From positions 24,147 through 88,146 of the forward strand of contig VGHK01000002.1 of NCBI GenBank assembly GCA_016868305.1: a stretch of DNA of 64,000 bases, in the 5' to 3' direction. Under the pieces are notes generated by a model. That model saw only the letters and a program-made list of their open reading frames with translations. It made no database searches and was not told the DNA's origin. Below, in pieces: positions 42,085-53,022 of the stretch; the first letter of the stretch is position 1, and each line of letters opens with the position of its first letter. Position numbers and translations under genes: made by a program. Source of the DNA: Betaproteobacteria bacterium (GTDB lineage Bacteria > Pseudomonadota > Gammaproteobacteria > Burkholderiales > Burkholderiaceae_A).

Positions 42085-43400
42085 TAGTCGGGCTCCGGCC
42101 TTACGGGTGGGCTCCCCCCCTCAGTTGCTGTCGGACCACCCGAGGGCCGAAAGACCTTCACCCGCCGGACCATCCTTCCCTGTAGCTGCACAATTTCCAG
42201 AGGCACGTCGGCGATCTTCAGGCTGACGTTCGCCTCGGGAATATCCTGCAGAGCCTCGAGCACCAGGCCATTGACGGTTTTGGGGCCCTCCACCGGAAGA
42301 GTAAGACCCAGGCTGCGGTTGAGCTCCCGAACGCTGGTCATGCCATCAACCGTCACCGTGCCATCCGGCCCCCAGCGAGCCTCTCTGCGCACATGCGGCG
42401 CCTGGGTAGAAAACTCACCCACGAGCTCCTCAATAATGTCTTGCAGGGTCACGAGGCCCTGCACCTCACCATATTCATCCACCACCACGGCAAGATGCTG
42501 TCGGTTCTCCTGAAAGAACTGCATCTGGGAAAACAGCTGCGAGCCCGAGGGCACAAAATAGGCAGGCTGTAAGGCCTCCTTTAGCAGCGTCTTGGAAAAC
42601 GACTCGCGAGACACTAAGGCCAGGGCCTTACGCACATGCAGAATCCCTTCAATCTGGTTTAAATCACCCCGATAGACAGGCAGCTTGTTATGAAAGCAGG
42701 TGGAGATCTGCTCAATGAGGCTTGCCTCATCGTCTTCAATGTTTAAGGCCTCCATGCGATTCCTAGGCACCATGACATCGTCTACCTGAAGGTCTTCAAG
42801 GTCGAACAGGTTTAAGAGAATCTTGCGGTGCTGGCTGGGAATGAAGCCTGAAGACTCCAGAACAGCCGACCGCAGCTCGTCGGTAGTAAGGCCTGTAGCA
42901 CCGGGGTCAGCCGAACGAAACCGAAAGATCCTCAGCAGAAACGACACCAGCCCATTGATTACCGCCACCAGGGGCCTGGCTAGCAAGACAACCGGCTTTA
43001 GCCCATAGCTCGCGCCCATGGCGACCGGCTCGGGCCTATTGGCACCGATCACCTTGGGAATGATCTCGGCAAAGATAATCAAGAGCGCCGCCGCAGACGC
43101 CGTGGCAATGGCCAGAACCTGGTCATTGTTTCCAAAGGCACGGATGGCAAAGGCCGTAATCAGGGCGGTGAGCGCCGCATTCACTAGGTTGTTTCCAAGA
43201 AGAATGGTCGCAAGCAGCTGGTTGGTCTGACCCAAAAGGGAAATCACCTGCCGCGCCCCGCGACGCCCCTTTTCGGCCAGGTGGCGCATGCGGTAGCGGT
43301 TGACTGCCATAAGGCTGGTCTCGGACATGGAAAAAAACGCCGACGCCAGCAGCAGGGCTAACAGGGCCAGTGCCTGCGCCCACAAGGGAAGGTCGCTCAA
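42084..43400 (-). CDS. HlyC/CorC family membrane protein with CBS domains
   Basis: This is a 438-residue protein. The N-terminal DUF21 transmembrane domain (residues 1-180) begins with ASAFFSMSETSLMAVNRYR. Two CBS domains follow, around VDDVMVPRNRMEALN and VVDEYGEVQGLVTLQDIIEE, and the protein ends with a CorC/HlyC domain. Family members are linked to magnesium or cobalt homeostasis; hemolysin is a historical name. In Burkholderiales this gene precedes pilB-pilC-pilD, and here it abuts pilD directly. Confidence 0.9.
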   Translation of the reverse strand: MSDLPLWAQALALLALLLASAFFSMSETSLMAVNRYRMRHLAEKGRRGARQVISLLGQTNQLLATILLGNNLVNAALTALITAFAIRAFGNNDQVLAIATASAAALLIIFAEIIPKVIGANRPEPVAMGASYGLKPVVLLARPLVAVINGLVSFLLRIFRFRSADPGATGLTTDELRSAVLESSGFIPSQHRKILLNLFDLEDLQVDDVMVPRNRMEALNIEDDEASLIEQISTCFHNKLPVYRGDLNQIEGILHVRKALALVSRESFSKTLLKEALQPAYFVPSGSQLFSQMQFFQENRQHLAVVVDEYGEVQGLVTLQDIIEELVGEFSTQAPHVRREARWGPDGTVTVDGMTSVRELNRSLGLTLPVEGPKTVNGLVLEALQDIPEANVSLKIADVPLEIVQLQGRMVRRVKVFRPSGGPTATEGGSPPVRPEPD

Positions 43401-43734
43401 AGATTCCTAGAAATTAAAATGACGACCTTCTTAGTGTATCGATTCATGGGCGGTCTGAACAGCCAGAGCCAGAGGGGGTTCCGCCTCGAAACTCGACTTT
43501 TTTTGCTCTTGCCAAAGAGGAAGAAGTTTCCTTTAGGAATCGATACTTTTCGCCTTCGTAACTCCATCTTTGCTGCTTTTTTGGAATTGGAAGGGGACTA
43601 TTATGGGATTTCTAAGGTATTTGGGTTAGGCAAAACGAAAAAATTAAGGCCTTAATTTTTTTAACCCAACCCAGGATACTTGAATCGCCGACATAACCCA
43701 GTTTTTTAACAGCGAGAGAGAGGGAGCGGCTTGC
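43401..43734. other. AT-rich intergenic region without a convincing gene
   Basis: This 334-base gap between corC and tRNA-Pro is visibly richer in A and T than its neighbours. It contains a small hairpin AGGAA-GAAGT-TTCCT near 43518, and a large nested inverted repeat annotated separately. A 78-codon open frame on the plus strand (43419-43655) has an odd Lys/Arg/Phe-rich composition and no family resemblance. The corC promoter must lie at the left end. The T-rich palindrome could end leftward transcription from tRNA-Pro. Confidence 0.6.
43621..43669. repeat. Nested inverted repeat around a 24-bp perfect AT-rich palindrome
   Basis: Positions 43638-43661 are a perfect 24-bp palindrome centred on GGCC with A6/T6 ends. 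An outer pair, TTGGGTTA (43621-43628) and TAACCCAA (43662-43669), is also exactly complementary, leaving a 9-base bulge on the left only. It could act as a weak bidirectional terminator for tRNA-Pro or be the remnant of a small mobile element. Confidence 0.7.
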
Positions 43735-43811
<77 letters not shown>

Positions 43812-43894
43812 ACGAGGCGCGAGAAAGCGCCCGAAGCGTTAGATTGTATACGGGTTCTTGGGCCTGCCGAGCCCCTCACGCCCTCTTAAACCGT

Positions 43895-45001
43895 CTAGGC
43901 CTCGCGCTCCAGCACGAAATCCAAGAGGCCCAACAAGGCAGACTTATAGGCCGAGTCAGCCACCATGGCCAGAGCGGCGCGCCCAAGCGCACATTCCTGC
44001 ATGGCCGCCTGCCGGGTGTAGGCAAGCGCCGGCGAACCCTTTACCAAAGAGACAATCTGGTCTAAGGAGGCCGCATCGGGCGCAGCGATGGCCGAGCGCA
44101 CCATGGCCTGCTCGGCCGGGCTGCCCTCACGCAGAAGGTAGATGAGCGGCAGGGTGGGCTTACCTTCGCGCAGATCATCACCCAGCCGCTTACCCAAAAG
44201 GTCTTCGGACCCGGAATAGTCCAGGGCATCGTCGGTAAGCTGAAAGGCGGTGCCAAGGTGTCGGCCATAGGCCGAAAATGCCTCGGCCAAGGCTGCTGGG
44301 CCCTGCTGGGCAACCACCGGCAGGCAGGCAGCGGCCTCAAAGAGCTTAGCCGTTTTATACCGGATCACCTGCAGATACCGCTGCTCATCAACATTGGGGT
44401 CTTGGCAGTTCATGAGCTGCAATACCTCACCCTCGGCAATGACATTGGTGGCCTCGGCCAGGACCGCCATAACTGGCATGGCGCCGATCTCCACCATCAT
44501 CTGAAACGCCCGGGAGTACAAAAAATCGCCCACCAAGACACTGGCGGCATTGCCAAAAATGGCGTTGGCGGTCTCACGCGCCCGGCGCATGCCCGAGTCG
44601 TCGACCACGTCGTCATGCAGCAAGGTGGCCGTATGAATAAACTCGACAATCGACGCGAGCTGGGCAAACACGGCAGGCGACGCAGGCGACGCGCCGCTAC
44701 ACTGGGTTTTTTCAGCCAAGAAGTGGGCGTTTACTGCTTTTGCACACAAGAGCAGTAAAGCGGGCCGCATGCGCTTTCCGCCGCCCTGAATAATGTACTG
44801 GGCAACCTGCTCCACCAGAACCACCTCGCTGGAGAGCCGGTTTTGAATCACGGTATCCACCGACCGCATCTCCTGGTCAATTAAGGCCAACGCGTCGAGA
44901 TAGGCGTTGGGCTTGGCAGGCTGAGGGGCGCTCTGGGGTTCCACGCCAGTGATTATGCCCGAGGCGGCTAGCGCAGCCGAAGCCTTTGTTGAATTCACCA
45001 T
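43895..45001 (-). CDS. ispB: Octaprenyl-diphosphate synthase (polyprenyl synthetase)
   Basis: This is a 368-residue trans-prenyltransferase that makes the ubiquinone side chain. [13 protein letters not shown] binds diphosphate. The first aspartate-rich motif is [14 protein letters not shown] and the second is [11 protein letters not shown] longer frame to 45274 runs antisense through rplU and is rejected. ATG 45001 gives an N-terminal extension of about 35 residues before the family core. The ATG lies inside the rplU promoter, and its own -10 is only about 12 bases upstream, so the mRNA may have almost no leader. Confidence 0.95.
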   Translation of the reverse strand: MVNSTKASAALAASGIITGVEPQSAPQPAKPNAYLDALALIDQEMRSVDTVIQNRLSSEVVLVEQVAQYIIQGGGKRMRPALLLLCAKAVNAHFLAEKTQCSGASPASPAVFAQLASIVEFIHTATLLHDDVVDDSGMRRARETANAIFGNAASVLVGDFLYSRAFQMMVEIGAMPVMAVLAEATNVIAEGEVLQLMNCQDPNVDEQRYLQVIRYKTAKLFEAAACLPVVAQQGPAALAEAFSAYGRHLGTAFQLTDDALDYSGSEDLLGKRLGDDLREGKPTLPLIYLLREGSPAEQAMVRSAIAAPDAASLDQIVSLVKGSPALAYTRQAAMQECALGRAALAMVADSAYKSALLGLLDFVLEREA

Positions 45002-45017
45002 TTGGCTAAGGCATAAT
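44989..45017 (+). promoter_or_regulatory. Candidate sigma-70 promoter for rplU-rpmA
   Basis: TTGAAT (44989-44994), a 17-base spacer, then CATAAT (45012-45017) match the consensus at 4/6 and 5/6. A start near 45024 gives an rplU leader of about 40 bases. The promoter covers the ispB start codon on the other strand. Confidence 0.65.
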
Positions 45018-45042
45018 CGAGGGCTTCGATTTTTGCAGTCAA
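45013..45042 (-). promoter_or_regulatory. Candidate promoter for ispB, sharing its -10 with the rplU promoter
   Basis: Reading the minus strand, TTGACT (45037-45042) is followed 18 bases later by GATTAT (45013-45018). This -10 is the complement of the rplU -10 shifted by one base. Initiation would fall within a few bases of the ispB ATG. Confidence 0.5.
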
Positions 45043-45062
45043 TTTTCCAAAGAGAAACAACT

Positions 45063-45398
45063 ATGTACGCTGTCATCAAAACAGGCGGTAAGCAGTACCG
45101 CGTTGGTCTGGGCCAAAAGCTGCGCGTAGAAACTCTGCCGCTCGAGGTGGGCAGCGAATGCGTGTTATCAGAGGTTTTGGCCTTAGGCGAAGGCGAACAA
45201 CTCTCGGTAGGCACCCCCACCGTTGCAGGAGCCAGCGTCAAGACCCGGGTGGTTTCCCACGGGCGTGGCGACAAAGTGCGTATTTTTAAGCACCGTCGCC
45301 GTAAGCACTATGCCAAGACCCAAGGCCACCGCCAAAACTACACCGAGTTGTCGGTCGAGGCCATGGTCCGGCCCGATGGATCGGTTGTCAGCGCGTAG
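45063..45398 (+). CDS. rplU: 50S ribosomal protein L21
   Basis: This is a 111-residue ribosomal protein. It starts [20 protein letters not shown] and has the conserved [19 protein letters not shown] near the C-terminus, which binds 23S rRNA. It is followed by seven or eight residues more than the E. coli protein. The ribosome site is weak (AGAGAAA). It forms the standard rplU-rpmA-obg cluster with a 93-base gap before rpmA. Confidence 0.98.
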   Translation: MYAVIKTGGKQYRVGLGQKLRVETLPLEVGSECVLSEVLALGEGEQLSVGTPTVAGASVKTRVVSHGRGDKVRIFKHRRRKHYAKTQGHRQNYTELSVEAMVRPDGSVVSA

Positions 45399-45491
45399 AA
45401 GTTATCTTTAGGTTATCTAGTACGCTCTCAGCGTCCCAGCAAAAGACCCCAGCAGATTCGATAGTCGTTATTCTTCTTAAACAGGTTTGAC

Positions 45492-45749
45492 ATGGCACAG
45501 AAAAAAGGCGGCGGCTCTACGCGTAACGGTCGTGACTCAGAGGCCAAACGGCTCGGTGTTAAGCGTTTTGGTGGCGAGTCCATTTCTGCAGGAAGCATTC
45601 TGGTACGCCAGCGTGGTACGCGGTTTCATGCCGGCGAGAATGTCGGCATGGGCAAAGACCACACCCTGTTTGCCCTGGTCAATGGCAAGGTGCAGTTCTC
45701 GGTACATGGCCCACTGCAAAAGTCGGTTGTAAGCGTGGTGGCCGCCTAG
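45492..45749 (+). CDS. rpmA: 50S ribosomal protein L27
   Basis: This is an 85-residue protein. It begins [20 protein letters not shown], the N-terminal tail that reaches the peptidyl transferase centre, and includes [23 protein letters not shown]. No extra N-terminal propeptide of the Firmicutes type is present. AGG precedes the ATG. A terminator lies between it and obg. Confidence 0.98.
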   Translation: MAQKKGGGSTRNGRDSEAKRLGVKRFGGESISAGSILVRQRGTRFHAGENVGMGKDHTLFALVNGKVQFSVHGPLQKSVVSVVAA

Positions 45750-45818
45750 TAACTCTCTGCATAGGGCCAAGGCTCGCGGACAGGGGCCGCTGCAATAGGC
45801 ATAGCCACATTGGCATAA

Positions 45819-46937
<1,119 letters not shown>

Positions 46938-46985
46938 CCTACCGGCCGTACTAGAGCACTTCTGGCAAGCCATGGACTCCGTGCA

Positions 46986-47771
46986 ATGTCGATGATTGCG
47001 CGGATCTATGCCTCCCTGATCTTCATGGCTGCCTTAGCGGCTCTGACCTTCAATCCCCTCACCTATCGAGAACGGTCGGTGCGCCAAAGTGCGCTGCAAG
47101 AAATTGGCGCCCGTTGTCTTCCCATACTGCCCGGGTTCTTGCTCGTATCGAGCTTTATCAGCCTGGTGATTGTCCAGATCGTGACCGAGACAGCCCTAAG
47201 CTATGGGCTATCGCAGTTTGCAGTCGAGGTTCTGGTACGAAGCCTGATCCTCGAGTTAATTCCGCTTTATGTGTCTTTGTTTGTGCTGATCCGAATTGCC
47301 CTGCCCATGGCCTATGCCTCGTCTGCCTCAACAGGGGGAGCAGCCCCACTGCAGGCGGCTTTGCCTTTTGTGCAGGAACCTCTTTCACAAGGGTCGCATC
47401 ATCAGGCAGGACCCCTGCGTATTCCCCTGGACATGGATAGCGAGCAGCTGCTAGGGCGCTTGGTCCCCCATGCGGTCTCGTGTCTGTTTGCCATTGTCTT
47501 GCTGACCCTGCTCGCCAGTCTAATTGCACTAACGATTTCGTATCTCACGGTGTTTGGCTTTTCTCCCTGGGGCTTGCCTGAGTTCACCGCATCGATCGGG
47601 CGGATTTTCGACCCCGCGCTCGCCATCGTTTTCATGGGCAAGGCGTTTTTCTTCGGCCTCACAATTGTCTTCTTGCCGCTGTCTAGCCCTGTTGCTAGGC
47701 AAGACCTGGCACTTTTGTTCGGAATATTGCTGCTCATCGAGGCTGTCTCGCTCGTTGCACTTTATTATTAG
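46986..47771 (+). CDS. MlaE-like ABC transporter permease (divergent)
   Basis: This is a 261-residue protein with five or six hydrophobic segments. ARCLPILPGFLLVSSFISLVIVQ aligns with the MlaE opening helix. The family's RELGP-type coupling segment reads LELIPLYVSLFVLIRIA, so the usual charged contact is altered. An insert of about 40 residues (AYASSASTGG to HHQAGPLRIP) is polar. It is followed 3 bases later by an MCE-domain gene, which supports a lipid-transport role. No ATPase gene is adjacent. Confidence 0.68.
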   Translation: MSMIARIYASLIFMAALAALTFNPLTYRERSVRQSALQEIGARCLPILPGFLLVSSFISLVIVQIVTETALSYGLSQFAVEVLVRSLILELIPLYVSLFVLIRIALPMAYASSASTGGAAPLQAALPFVQEPLSQGSHHQAGPLRIPLDMDSEQLLGRLVPHAVSCLFAIVLLTLLASLIALTISYLTVFGFSPWGLPEFTASIGRIFDPALAIVFMGKAFFFGLTIVFLPLSSPVARQDLALLFGILLLIEAVSLVALYY

Positions 47772-47774
47772 TCG

Positions 47775-48743
47775 ATGCAGACACAGCAGCTCCAGAAGCA
47801 GGCCCTTGCCCTTATTGTTGCAACGCTCCTGCTCTTTGTTTCGGCAGTGGTCTATGTCTTGTATGCGCGAGGCGCCTTTGAAAAAACCCAGTCGCTTGTT
47901 CTGATCAGCGACGACTCCGAGGGCGTGTCTGTGGGCATGGCCCTGACCTTTGCCGGATTTAACCTGGGACGGGTCCAGAAAATTGAGCTCTCTGCCGAAG
48001 GCAATGCCCGCATTCTAGTCGGGGTTCCTTTGTCGAATGCCCAATGGCTTCGCACAAGCAGTATCTTTACCCTGGAAAAGAGCCTGGTGGGCGGAGCCCG
48101 TTTACGGGCCTTCTCTGGCATTTTAGAAGACCCGCCCTTAGAAGATGGGGCGATTCGAACCGTACTTCGTGGAGACGCCTCTGCCGACGTCCCCCGAATC
48201 GCCGGGGCCGCCAGAGCCCTGTTAGAAAATCTTGCGGCTCAGACCGATCGACAGTCTGCGCTTGCAGCCACGCTGCAGAATCTGCAGGCCGCCACCGATC
48301 GCCTGGCGGGGCCTTCGGGGGCGCTTGGGTTATTGGCAGGAAATGCCCGCACGCTTGCGCAGGTGAATCGTGCCCTGGAGCAGACCAGTCAGCTCCTGGC
48401 CAGCTCTAACCAGCTGATGACCAACGCCAATCAACAGGTGTTTGGTCAGGGACAGACGCTGGCGAAGCCAGCCGATGGCCGGGCACAGGGCACCGTGCAG
48501 CAGATAAACCTTGCCCTAGCTGAGGCGCAGAAACTCCTGCAAGAGGCACGAAATAGCCTCAACCAGATGAACCTGGTGTTGGCCGAGGCCCAGGCGGTTG
48601 CACAGAACACGAGGCGTGCCACAGAAGACCTCGCACTGCTTCGTCAAGATGTGGAGTCCAACCTAAAAACGGTTGAAGAGATGATGCAGAGCCTTCAGCA
48701 ACGCTGGCCTTTTTCTCGGGACTCGCAGTTACAACTGCCATGA
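47775..48743 (+). CDS. MCE-domain (MlaD-like) protein
   Basis: This is a 322-residue protein with one N-terminal membrane helix (residues 10-30). The MCE domain then contains SDDSEGVSVGMALTFAGF and LVGGARLRAFSG. After residue 150 the chain is predicted helical or coiled-coil and rich in Gln, Asn and Ala (ANRALEQTSQ-like repeats), like MCE proteins that form periplasmic tubes or needles. It likely moves phospholipids between membranes with the upstream permease. The stop overlaps the next gene by 4 bases (ATGA). Confidence 0.85.
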   Translation: MQTQQLQKQALALIVATLLLFVSAVVYVLYARGAFEKTQSLVLISDDSEGVSVGMALTFAGFNLGRVQKIELSAEGNARILVGVPLSNAQWLRTSSIFTLEKSLVGGARLRAFSGILEDPPLEDGAIRTVLRGDASADVPRIAGAARALLENLAAQTDRQSALAATLQNLQAATDRLAGPSGALGLLAGNARTLAQVNRALEQTSQLLASSNQLMTNANQQVFGQGQTLAKPADGRAQGTVQQINLALAEAQKLLQEARNSLNQMNLVLAEAQAVAQNTRRATEDLALLRQDVESNLKTVEEMMQSLQQRWPFSRDSQLQLP

Positions 48744-49468
48744 CCCATTGCCTTCGAAAAACCGCACAGCCGTCTCTGGGTAAGGCAGCCTTAGGGGCGC
48801 TTTTTGCAATCCCCCTTTTTTTAACGGGCTGCGCGAGCCCCGGCCCACCGACACCCGGTTTTCTTCTGCAAGCCCAGTCATCGCTGTCGCAGGCCACAGA
48901 GGCCTACCTCGCCGGAGACAGCCGGCGCGCAGCCATCGAGTTTTCAAGGGCAAAATCCTTGAGCCAACGAACAGGCCAGGCCCGACTCTTGGCCCGAATT
49001 GCGCTCACCCAATGCGCGGCCCAGGTGGCCAGCCTTCACTGGGAACCCTGTGATGCATTTAGCCCACTCGCCCAAGATAGCGGCATCGAAGAACAGGCCT
49101 ATCATCGCTATCTTTTGGGATCTATTGCAGATGCTGACCCCAGGCTTCTCCCAGCGGTGCATCAGCCCGTTGCCCAGGCTTTGCTTGAGAAGCCCGCCGA
49201 CCCGACAAAAGTCATTACACGAATTAACGCAGTGGAGCAGCCTCTGTCTCGCCTCATCGCATTCTCGGTGCTTCTGCGATCGGGCTGGCCTATAGAGAGT
49301 CTCTGGCCCTCGGCAGTACGAACAGCAGAGGGCCAAGGCTGGAGGCGACCGCTTTTGGCATGGCTCGAGCTAGGAATCGCCAATAGCAAGTCCCAGGGAA
49401 ATGAGGGCATGGCTCAGCAACTGGCCAGACAGCGAGACCGCATCTTGGATGCGAAGGCGCAAAACTAA
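48740..49468 (+). CDS. Predicted lipoprotein, third gene of the MCE cluster
   Basis: This is a 242-residue protein with a signal peptide and lipobox ending LTGCAS near residue 31. The mature part is mostly helical, with a TPR-like beginning ([25 protein letters not shown]). I do not recognise a named family. Relatives of this operon carry an auxiliary lipoprotein in the same place, so a periplasmic partner of the MCE protein is a fair inference. Its start overlaps the mlaD-like stop, which indicates coupled translation. Confidence 0.8.
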   Translation: MTHCLRKTAQPSLGKAALGALFAIPLFLTGCASPGPPTPGFLLQAQSSLSQATEAYLAGDSRRAAIEFSRAKSLSQRTGQARLLARIALTQCAAQVASLHWEPCDAFSPLAQDSGIEEQAYHRYLLGSIADADPRLLPAVHQPVAQALLEKPADPTKVITRINAVEQPLSRLIAFSVLLRSGWPIESLWPSAVRTAEGQGWRRPLLAWLELGIANSKSQGNEGMAQQLARQRDRILDAKAQN

Positions 49469-49488
49469 ACAGAACGGGGTGTACGCCC

Positions 49489-50655
49489 ATGCAAGAACAC
49501 CATAGACTGGTAGACCCAGGCCGCAGCGAGATACGACATGCCCGTCGCTGGGTAGTCAAGCTCGGCTCGAGCCTGGTGACCAACCAAGGCCGGGGTATCG
49601 ATCCCGAGGCGGTGGCCCGGTTTGCCGCACAGGTGGCAGGGCTGCGCCGCCAGGGACGCGAGGTCGTCATAGTATCGAGCGGGGCCATTGCCGAGGGCAT
49701 GAAGCGGCTGGGCTGGAAGGACCGGCCGCATGAGGTTCATAGCCTGCAGGCGGCGGCGGCCGTAGGCCAGATGGGCCTGGCCCAGGCCTACGAGGTGGGC
49801 TTTCTGGCCCATGGGCTGAAAACCGCGCAGGTTCTGCTCACCCACGAAGACGTGTCTGACCGACGGCGGTATCTGAATGCCCGGGCCACGCTTAACACCC
49901 TGCTGGGCCTGGGCGTAGTGCCTGTGGTCAATGAGAACGATACGGTAGTAACCGACGAGATCAAGTTAGGCGACAACGACACCCTGGCCGCACTGGTAAC
50001 CAACCTGATCGAGGCGGAGTTGCTGATCATTCTGACCGACCAGCCGGGTCTGTTTAGCGCCGATCCGCGCAGAGACCCGCAGGCGCAGCGCATCGACCGG
50101 GCACGGGCCAACGACCCAAGCCTCGCGGCCATGGCAGGCGGGGCCGGAACCCGTATTGGCACAGGAGGAATGGCCACCAAGGTGCGGGCGGCCCAGCGGG
50201 CCTCACGCAGCGGAGCCCATACGGTGATCGCCAGTGGCCTGGAAGACGGGGTGCTGGAGAGACTCTGCGCCGAAGAGGCGCTGGGCAGTTTTCTGGTGGC
50301 CGATGTGCCCATGCTTGCCGCACGCAAACAATGGATGGCCGACCAGCTACAGCTGCGGGGCGCCCTGCTGCTTGATGCCGGCGCCTCCCGGGTGCTTATT
50401 GCGGGCGGAAAGTCATTGCTGCCCATTGGCGTGGTGGGCGTACAGGGGAGCTTCGACCGCGGTGACGTGGTGTCTTGCCTAGACCCTGCAGGCACAGAGA
50501 TTGCCCGGGGCCTGGTGAACTATGCGGCCCGCGAAACCCGAAAAATCATGGGCCAGCCCTCGGCTCAGATTGAGGAGCTACTGGGCTTTGTCGAAGAACC
50601 CGAGCTCATACACCGCGACAACCTGGTGGTGACCTCTTCGGCGGTAAAGACATAA
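49489..50655 (+). CDS. proB: Glutamate 5-kinase
   Basis: This is a 388-residue first enzyme of proline synthesis. The amino-acid kinase domain starts near [18 protein letters not shown] and has [19 protein letters not shown] and [14 protein letters not shown]-terminal PUA domain (residues 290-375) begins with [21 protein letters not shown]. The N-terminus has about 20 extra residues before the core. The final 91 bases overlap rppH on the other strand, an unusually long convergent overlap. Confidence 0.96.
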   Translation: MQEHHRLVDPGRSEIRHARRWVVKLGSSLVTNQGRGIDPEAVARFAAQVAGLRRQGREVVIVSSGAIAEGMKRLGWKDRPHEVHSLQAAAAVGQMGLAQAYEVGFLAHGLKTAQVLLTHEDVSDRRRYLNARATLNTLLGLGVVPVVNENDTVVTDEIKLGDNDTLAALVTNLIEAELLIILTDQPGLFSADPRRDPQAQRIDRARANDPSLAAMAGGAGTRIGTGGMATKVRAAQRASRSGAHTVIASGLEDGVLERLCAEEALGSFLVADVPMLAARKQWMADQLQLRGALLLDAGASRVLIAGGKSLLPIGVVGVQGSFDRGDVVSCLDPAGTEIARGLVNYAARETRKIMGQPSAQIEELLGFVEEPELIHRDNLVVTSSAVKT

Positions 50656-51116
50656 CGGGCCAGCTCATCAAGCGCATGCCGATAGACATCGCGCTTGAAT
50701 TCAATAACTGTCTCTAGTGGCACAAAAAAGTCGTGCCAGCACCAGGCATCGAACTCTGGCTTTTCGGGGCCCGCACGCAGCTGGACATCGGAGTCTTGCC
50801 CGAGCATGCGCAACAAGTACCAGATTTGCTTTTGGCCCTTATACAGGCCCCGCCACTCGCGACGCACCCACCGCGAGGGCACATCGTAATGCAGCCAGTC
50901 TTGGGTACGGGCAAGGATCTGCACATGCTCTGGCCGCAGACCGGTTTCTTCGTGCAGTTCCCGAAACATGGCCCGCTCCGGGTCTTCACCCCGCTTAATG
51001 CCTCCTTGCGGAAACTGCCACGACTGTTCGCGCACGCGCTTACCCCAGAAGACCTGGTTGCGGCCATTCATCAGGATAATGCCTACATTGGGGCGGTAGC
51101 CGAACTCATCTAGCAT
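50565..51116 (-). CDS. rppH: RNA 5'-pyrophosphohydrolase
   Basis: This is a 183-residue Nudix protein that removes pyrophosphate from mRNA 5' ends to trigger decay. It starts [17 protein letters not shown] with Nudix box [23 protein letters not shown] and the RppH segment [11 protein letters not shown]. The core ends near residue 160, and the last 25 or so residues are Ser/Thr-rich and encoded opposite the proB PUA end. A perfect TATAAT lies 11 bases upstream of the ATG, so a near-leaderless message is possible. Confidence 0.95.
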   Translation of the reverse strand: MLDEFGYRPNVGIILMNGRNQVFWGKRVREQSWQFPQGGIKRGEDPERAMFRELHEETGLRPEHVQILARTQDWLHYDVPSRWVRREWRGLYKGQKQIWYLLRMLGQDSDVQLRAGPEKPEFDAWCWHDFFVPLETVIEFKRDVYRHALDELARYVFTAEEVTTRLSRCMSSGSSTKPSSSSI

Positions 51117-51187
51117 AATTCTTCGATTATACGAACCAGTTCAACCTGTTTTGCGATTAACCCCGCACGACCCTACTTTGGATTTCT

Positions 51188-52972
51188 ATGCGCGCCTCTG
51201 CCTTTCATTTTCAGACCCTCAAAGAAGACCCTGCAGACGCCGAAGTTGCCAGCCACAAGCTGATGCTGCGCACCGGCATGATCCGCCGTGTCGGCTCAGG
51301 CATCTATTCCTATATGCCCCTCGGTCTGCGGGTAATTCGCAAGGTTGAGGCCATTGTGCGCGAGGAAATGAATGCCGCAGGAGCCATTGAACTCATAATG
51401 CCCATAGTGCAGCCTGCTGAGTTGTGGCAGGAAACCGGCCGGTGGGAAAAGATGGGGCCAGAACTACTCAGGGTGAAAGACCGGCATGGGCGCGACTTTG
51501 CCTTTCAGCCGACCAGTGAAGAGGTGATCACCGATATCGCCCGGACCGAGCTCAAGAGCTGGAAGCAGCTGCCCAAAAATTTCTATCAGATTCAGACCAA
51601 GTTTCGGGACGAGCGCCGCCCCCGGTTTGGGGTAATGCGCGGCCGCGAGTTCGTTATGAAGGATGCCTATTCCTTTGACAAAGATGTGGCTGGTGCCGAG
51701 GCGAGCTACGACAAGATGTTTGCCGCCTACTGCAAGATTTTCGACCGCTTAGGGCTGCGCTACCGGGCAGTGGCGGCAGACACCGGCGCCATCGGCGGCT
51801 CCCGATCCCACGAGTTTCAGGTGGTTGCCGACACCGGCGAAGACGCCATCGTTTATTGCCCCGAGTCTGACTACGCTGCCAATATCGAACTGGCCGAGGG
51901 CCTGCCCCTGCTGGCCGAGCGCGGGCCAGCCTCTGCCCCGATGCAGACCGTTCCTACCCCAGGCAAAAGCACCTGTGCGGAGGTGGCGGCGTTTCTCGGG
52001 CTGCCGATTACCCAGACGGTGAAGTCACTTGTGCTGGCTACCGACTCCGTAACACCCCCTGGGAAAGACGCCACACCAGACCCCAGAGCAAAGGGCGATC
52101 CGGGCCCTGCAAGCCCTGCAAAGATCTTTCTGCTACTGCTGCGTGGCGACCACGACCTCAATGAGGTGAAGGTCGGAAAGCTTGCCCCCTTTGCCCAAGG
52201 GTTTCGGTTCGCCACCGTGGACGAAATCGTTAGGAACTTTGGAACCGAACCCGGATACCTGGGGCCGGTGGGGCTACCGGCCTCGGTAACGATTATTGCC
52301 GACCGCACGGTGGCCCTAATGTCAAACTTTGTGGCCGGGGCAAACCGCAAAGACCATCACACCACTGGCCTGCACTGGGGGCGCGACCTGCCTGAGCCCA
52401 TGATGGTGGCCGATATTCGCAATGTGGTCGAGGGCGATCCCTCGCCCTGTGGTAAGGGGACACTCAAAATCGAGCGGGGTATTGAAGTCGGCCATGTCTT
52501 CTACCTGGGCACCAAGTACTCAGAGGCCATGAAGGCCACCACGCTCGATGAAACCGGAAAGCCCCGGGTCATGGAGATGGGCTGCTACGGTATTGGCGTG
52601 ACCCGTATTGTGGGCGCCGCCATTGAGCAGGACCACGATGAGAAGGGCATCTTCTGGCCCCGGGCCTTAGCGCCCTTTGAAGTGGTCATCTGCCCTGTGG
52701 GTGCGAACAAATCCCCCGCGGTCAAGGAGGCAGCAGAGAAGGTCTATGCGGAACTCTCTGCCGCAGGCTACGAGGTGATTCTCGACGACCGCGACGAGCG
52801 GCCGGGCGTGATGTTTGCCGACTGGGAGCTCATTGGCGTACCGGTACGGGTCACGATTGGCGAACGGTCGCTCAAAGAAGGTCGGCTCGAACTGCTCAAG
52901 CGGGCAGGCATGCAGGCGAGCGACTGCGCAGTTGCAGAGGTGACTACGGCGGTCGGCCGGCTACTAGACTAG
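51188..52972 (+). CDS. proS: Prolyl-tRNA synthetase (bacterial type, with editing domain)
   Basis: This is a 594-residue class II synthetase. Motif 2 ([26 protein letters not shown]) and motif 3 ([13 protein letters not shown]) are intact. The editing (INS) domain lies between them, at about residues 225-400. It contains a Pro/Asp/Gly-rich loop near residues 287-312 that looks like a local expansion. It has the C-terminal anticodon-binding domain. No clear Shine-Dalgarno precedes the ATG. The gene is convergent with ffh. Confidence 0.97.
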   Translation: MRASAFHFQTLKEDPADAEVASHKLMLRTGMIRRVGSGIYSYMPLGLRVIRKVEAIVREEMNAAGAIELIMPIVQPAELWQETGRWEKMGPELLRVKDRHGRDFAFQPTSEEVITDIARTELKSWKQLPKNFYQIQTKFRDERRPRFGVMRGREFVMKDAYSFDKDVAGAEASYDKMFAAYCKIFDRLGLRYRAVAADTGAIGGSRSHEFQVVADTGEDAIVYCPESDYAANIELAEGLPLLAERGPASAPMQTVPTPGKSTCAEVAAFLGLPITQTVKSLVLATDSVTPPGKDATPDPRAKGDPGPASPAKIFLLLLRGDHDLNEVKVGKLAPFAQGFRFATVDEIVRNFGTEPGYLGPVGLPASVTIIADRTVALMSNFVAGANRKDHHTTGLHWGRDLPEPMMVADIRNVVEGDPSPCGKGTLKIERGIEVGHVFYLGTKYSEAMKATTLDETGKPRVMEMGCYGIGVTRIVGAAIEQDHDEKGIFWPRALAPFEVVICPVGANKSPAVKEAAEKVYAELSAAGYEVILDDRDERPGVMFADWELIGVPVRVTIGERSLKEGRLELLKRAGMQASDCAVAEVTTAVGRLLD

Positions 52973-52975
52973 TGG

Positions 52976-53021
52976 GCGTTAGGCTAGGGGCTAATCGAAT
53001 CGGTTGATACGGGGCTAACGC
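52976..53021. other. Hairpin between convergent proS and ffh
   Basis: GCGTTAG (52976-52982) and CTAACGC (53015-53021) are exact inverted repeats filling the 50-base gap between the two stop codons. No T tract follows on either strand, so it is not a standard intrinsic terminator. It could protect 3' ends. Confidence 0.5.
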
Positions 53022-53022
53022 G

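Noticed and set aside
43419..43655. 78-codon plus-strand frame in the AT-rich gap
   Set aside because: No recognisable domain, and its end overlaps the palindrome. I cannot support it as a gene.
45002..45274. N-terminal extension of IspB running through rplU
   Set aside because: It is antisense to L21 coding sequence. The core and a plausible promoter fit ATG 45001.
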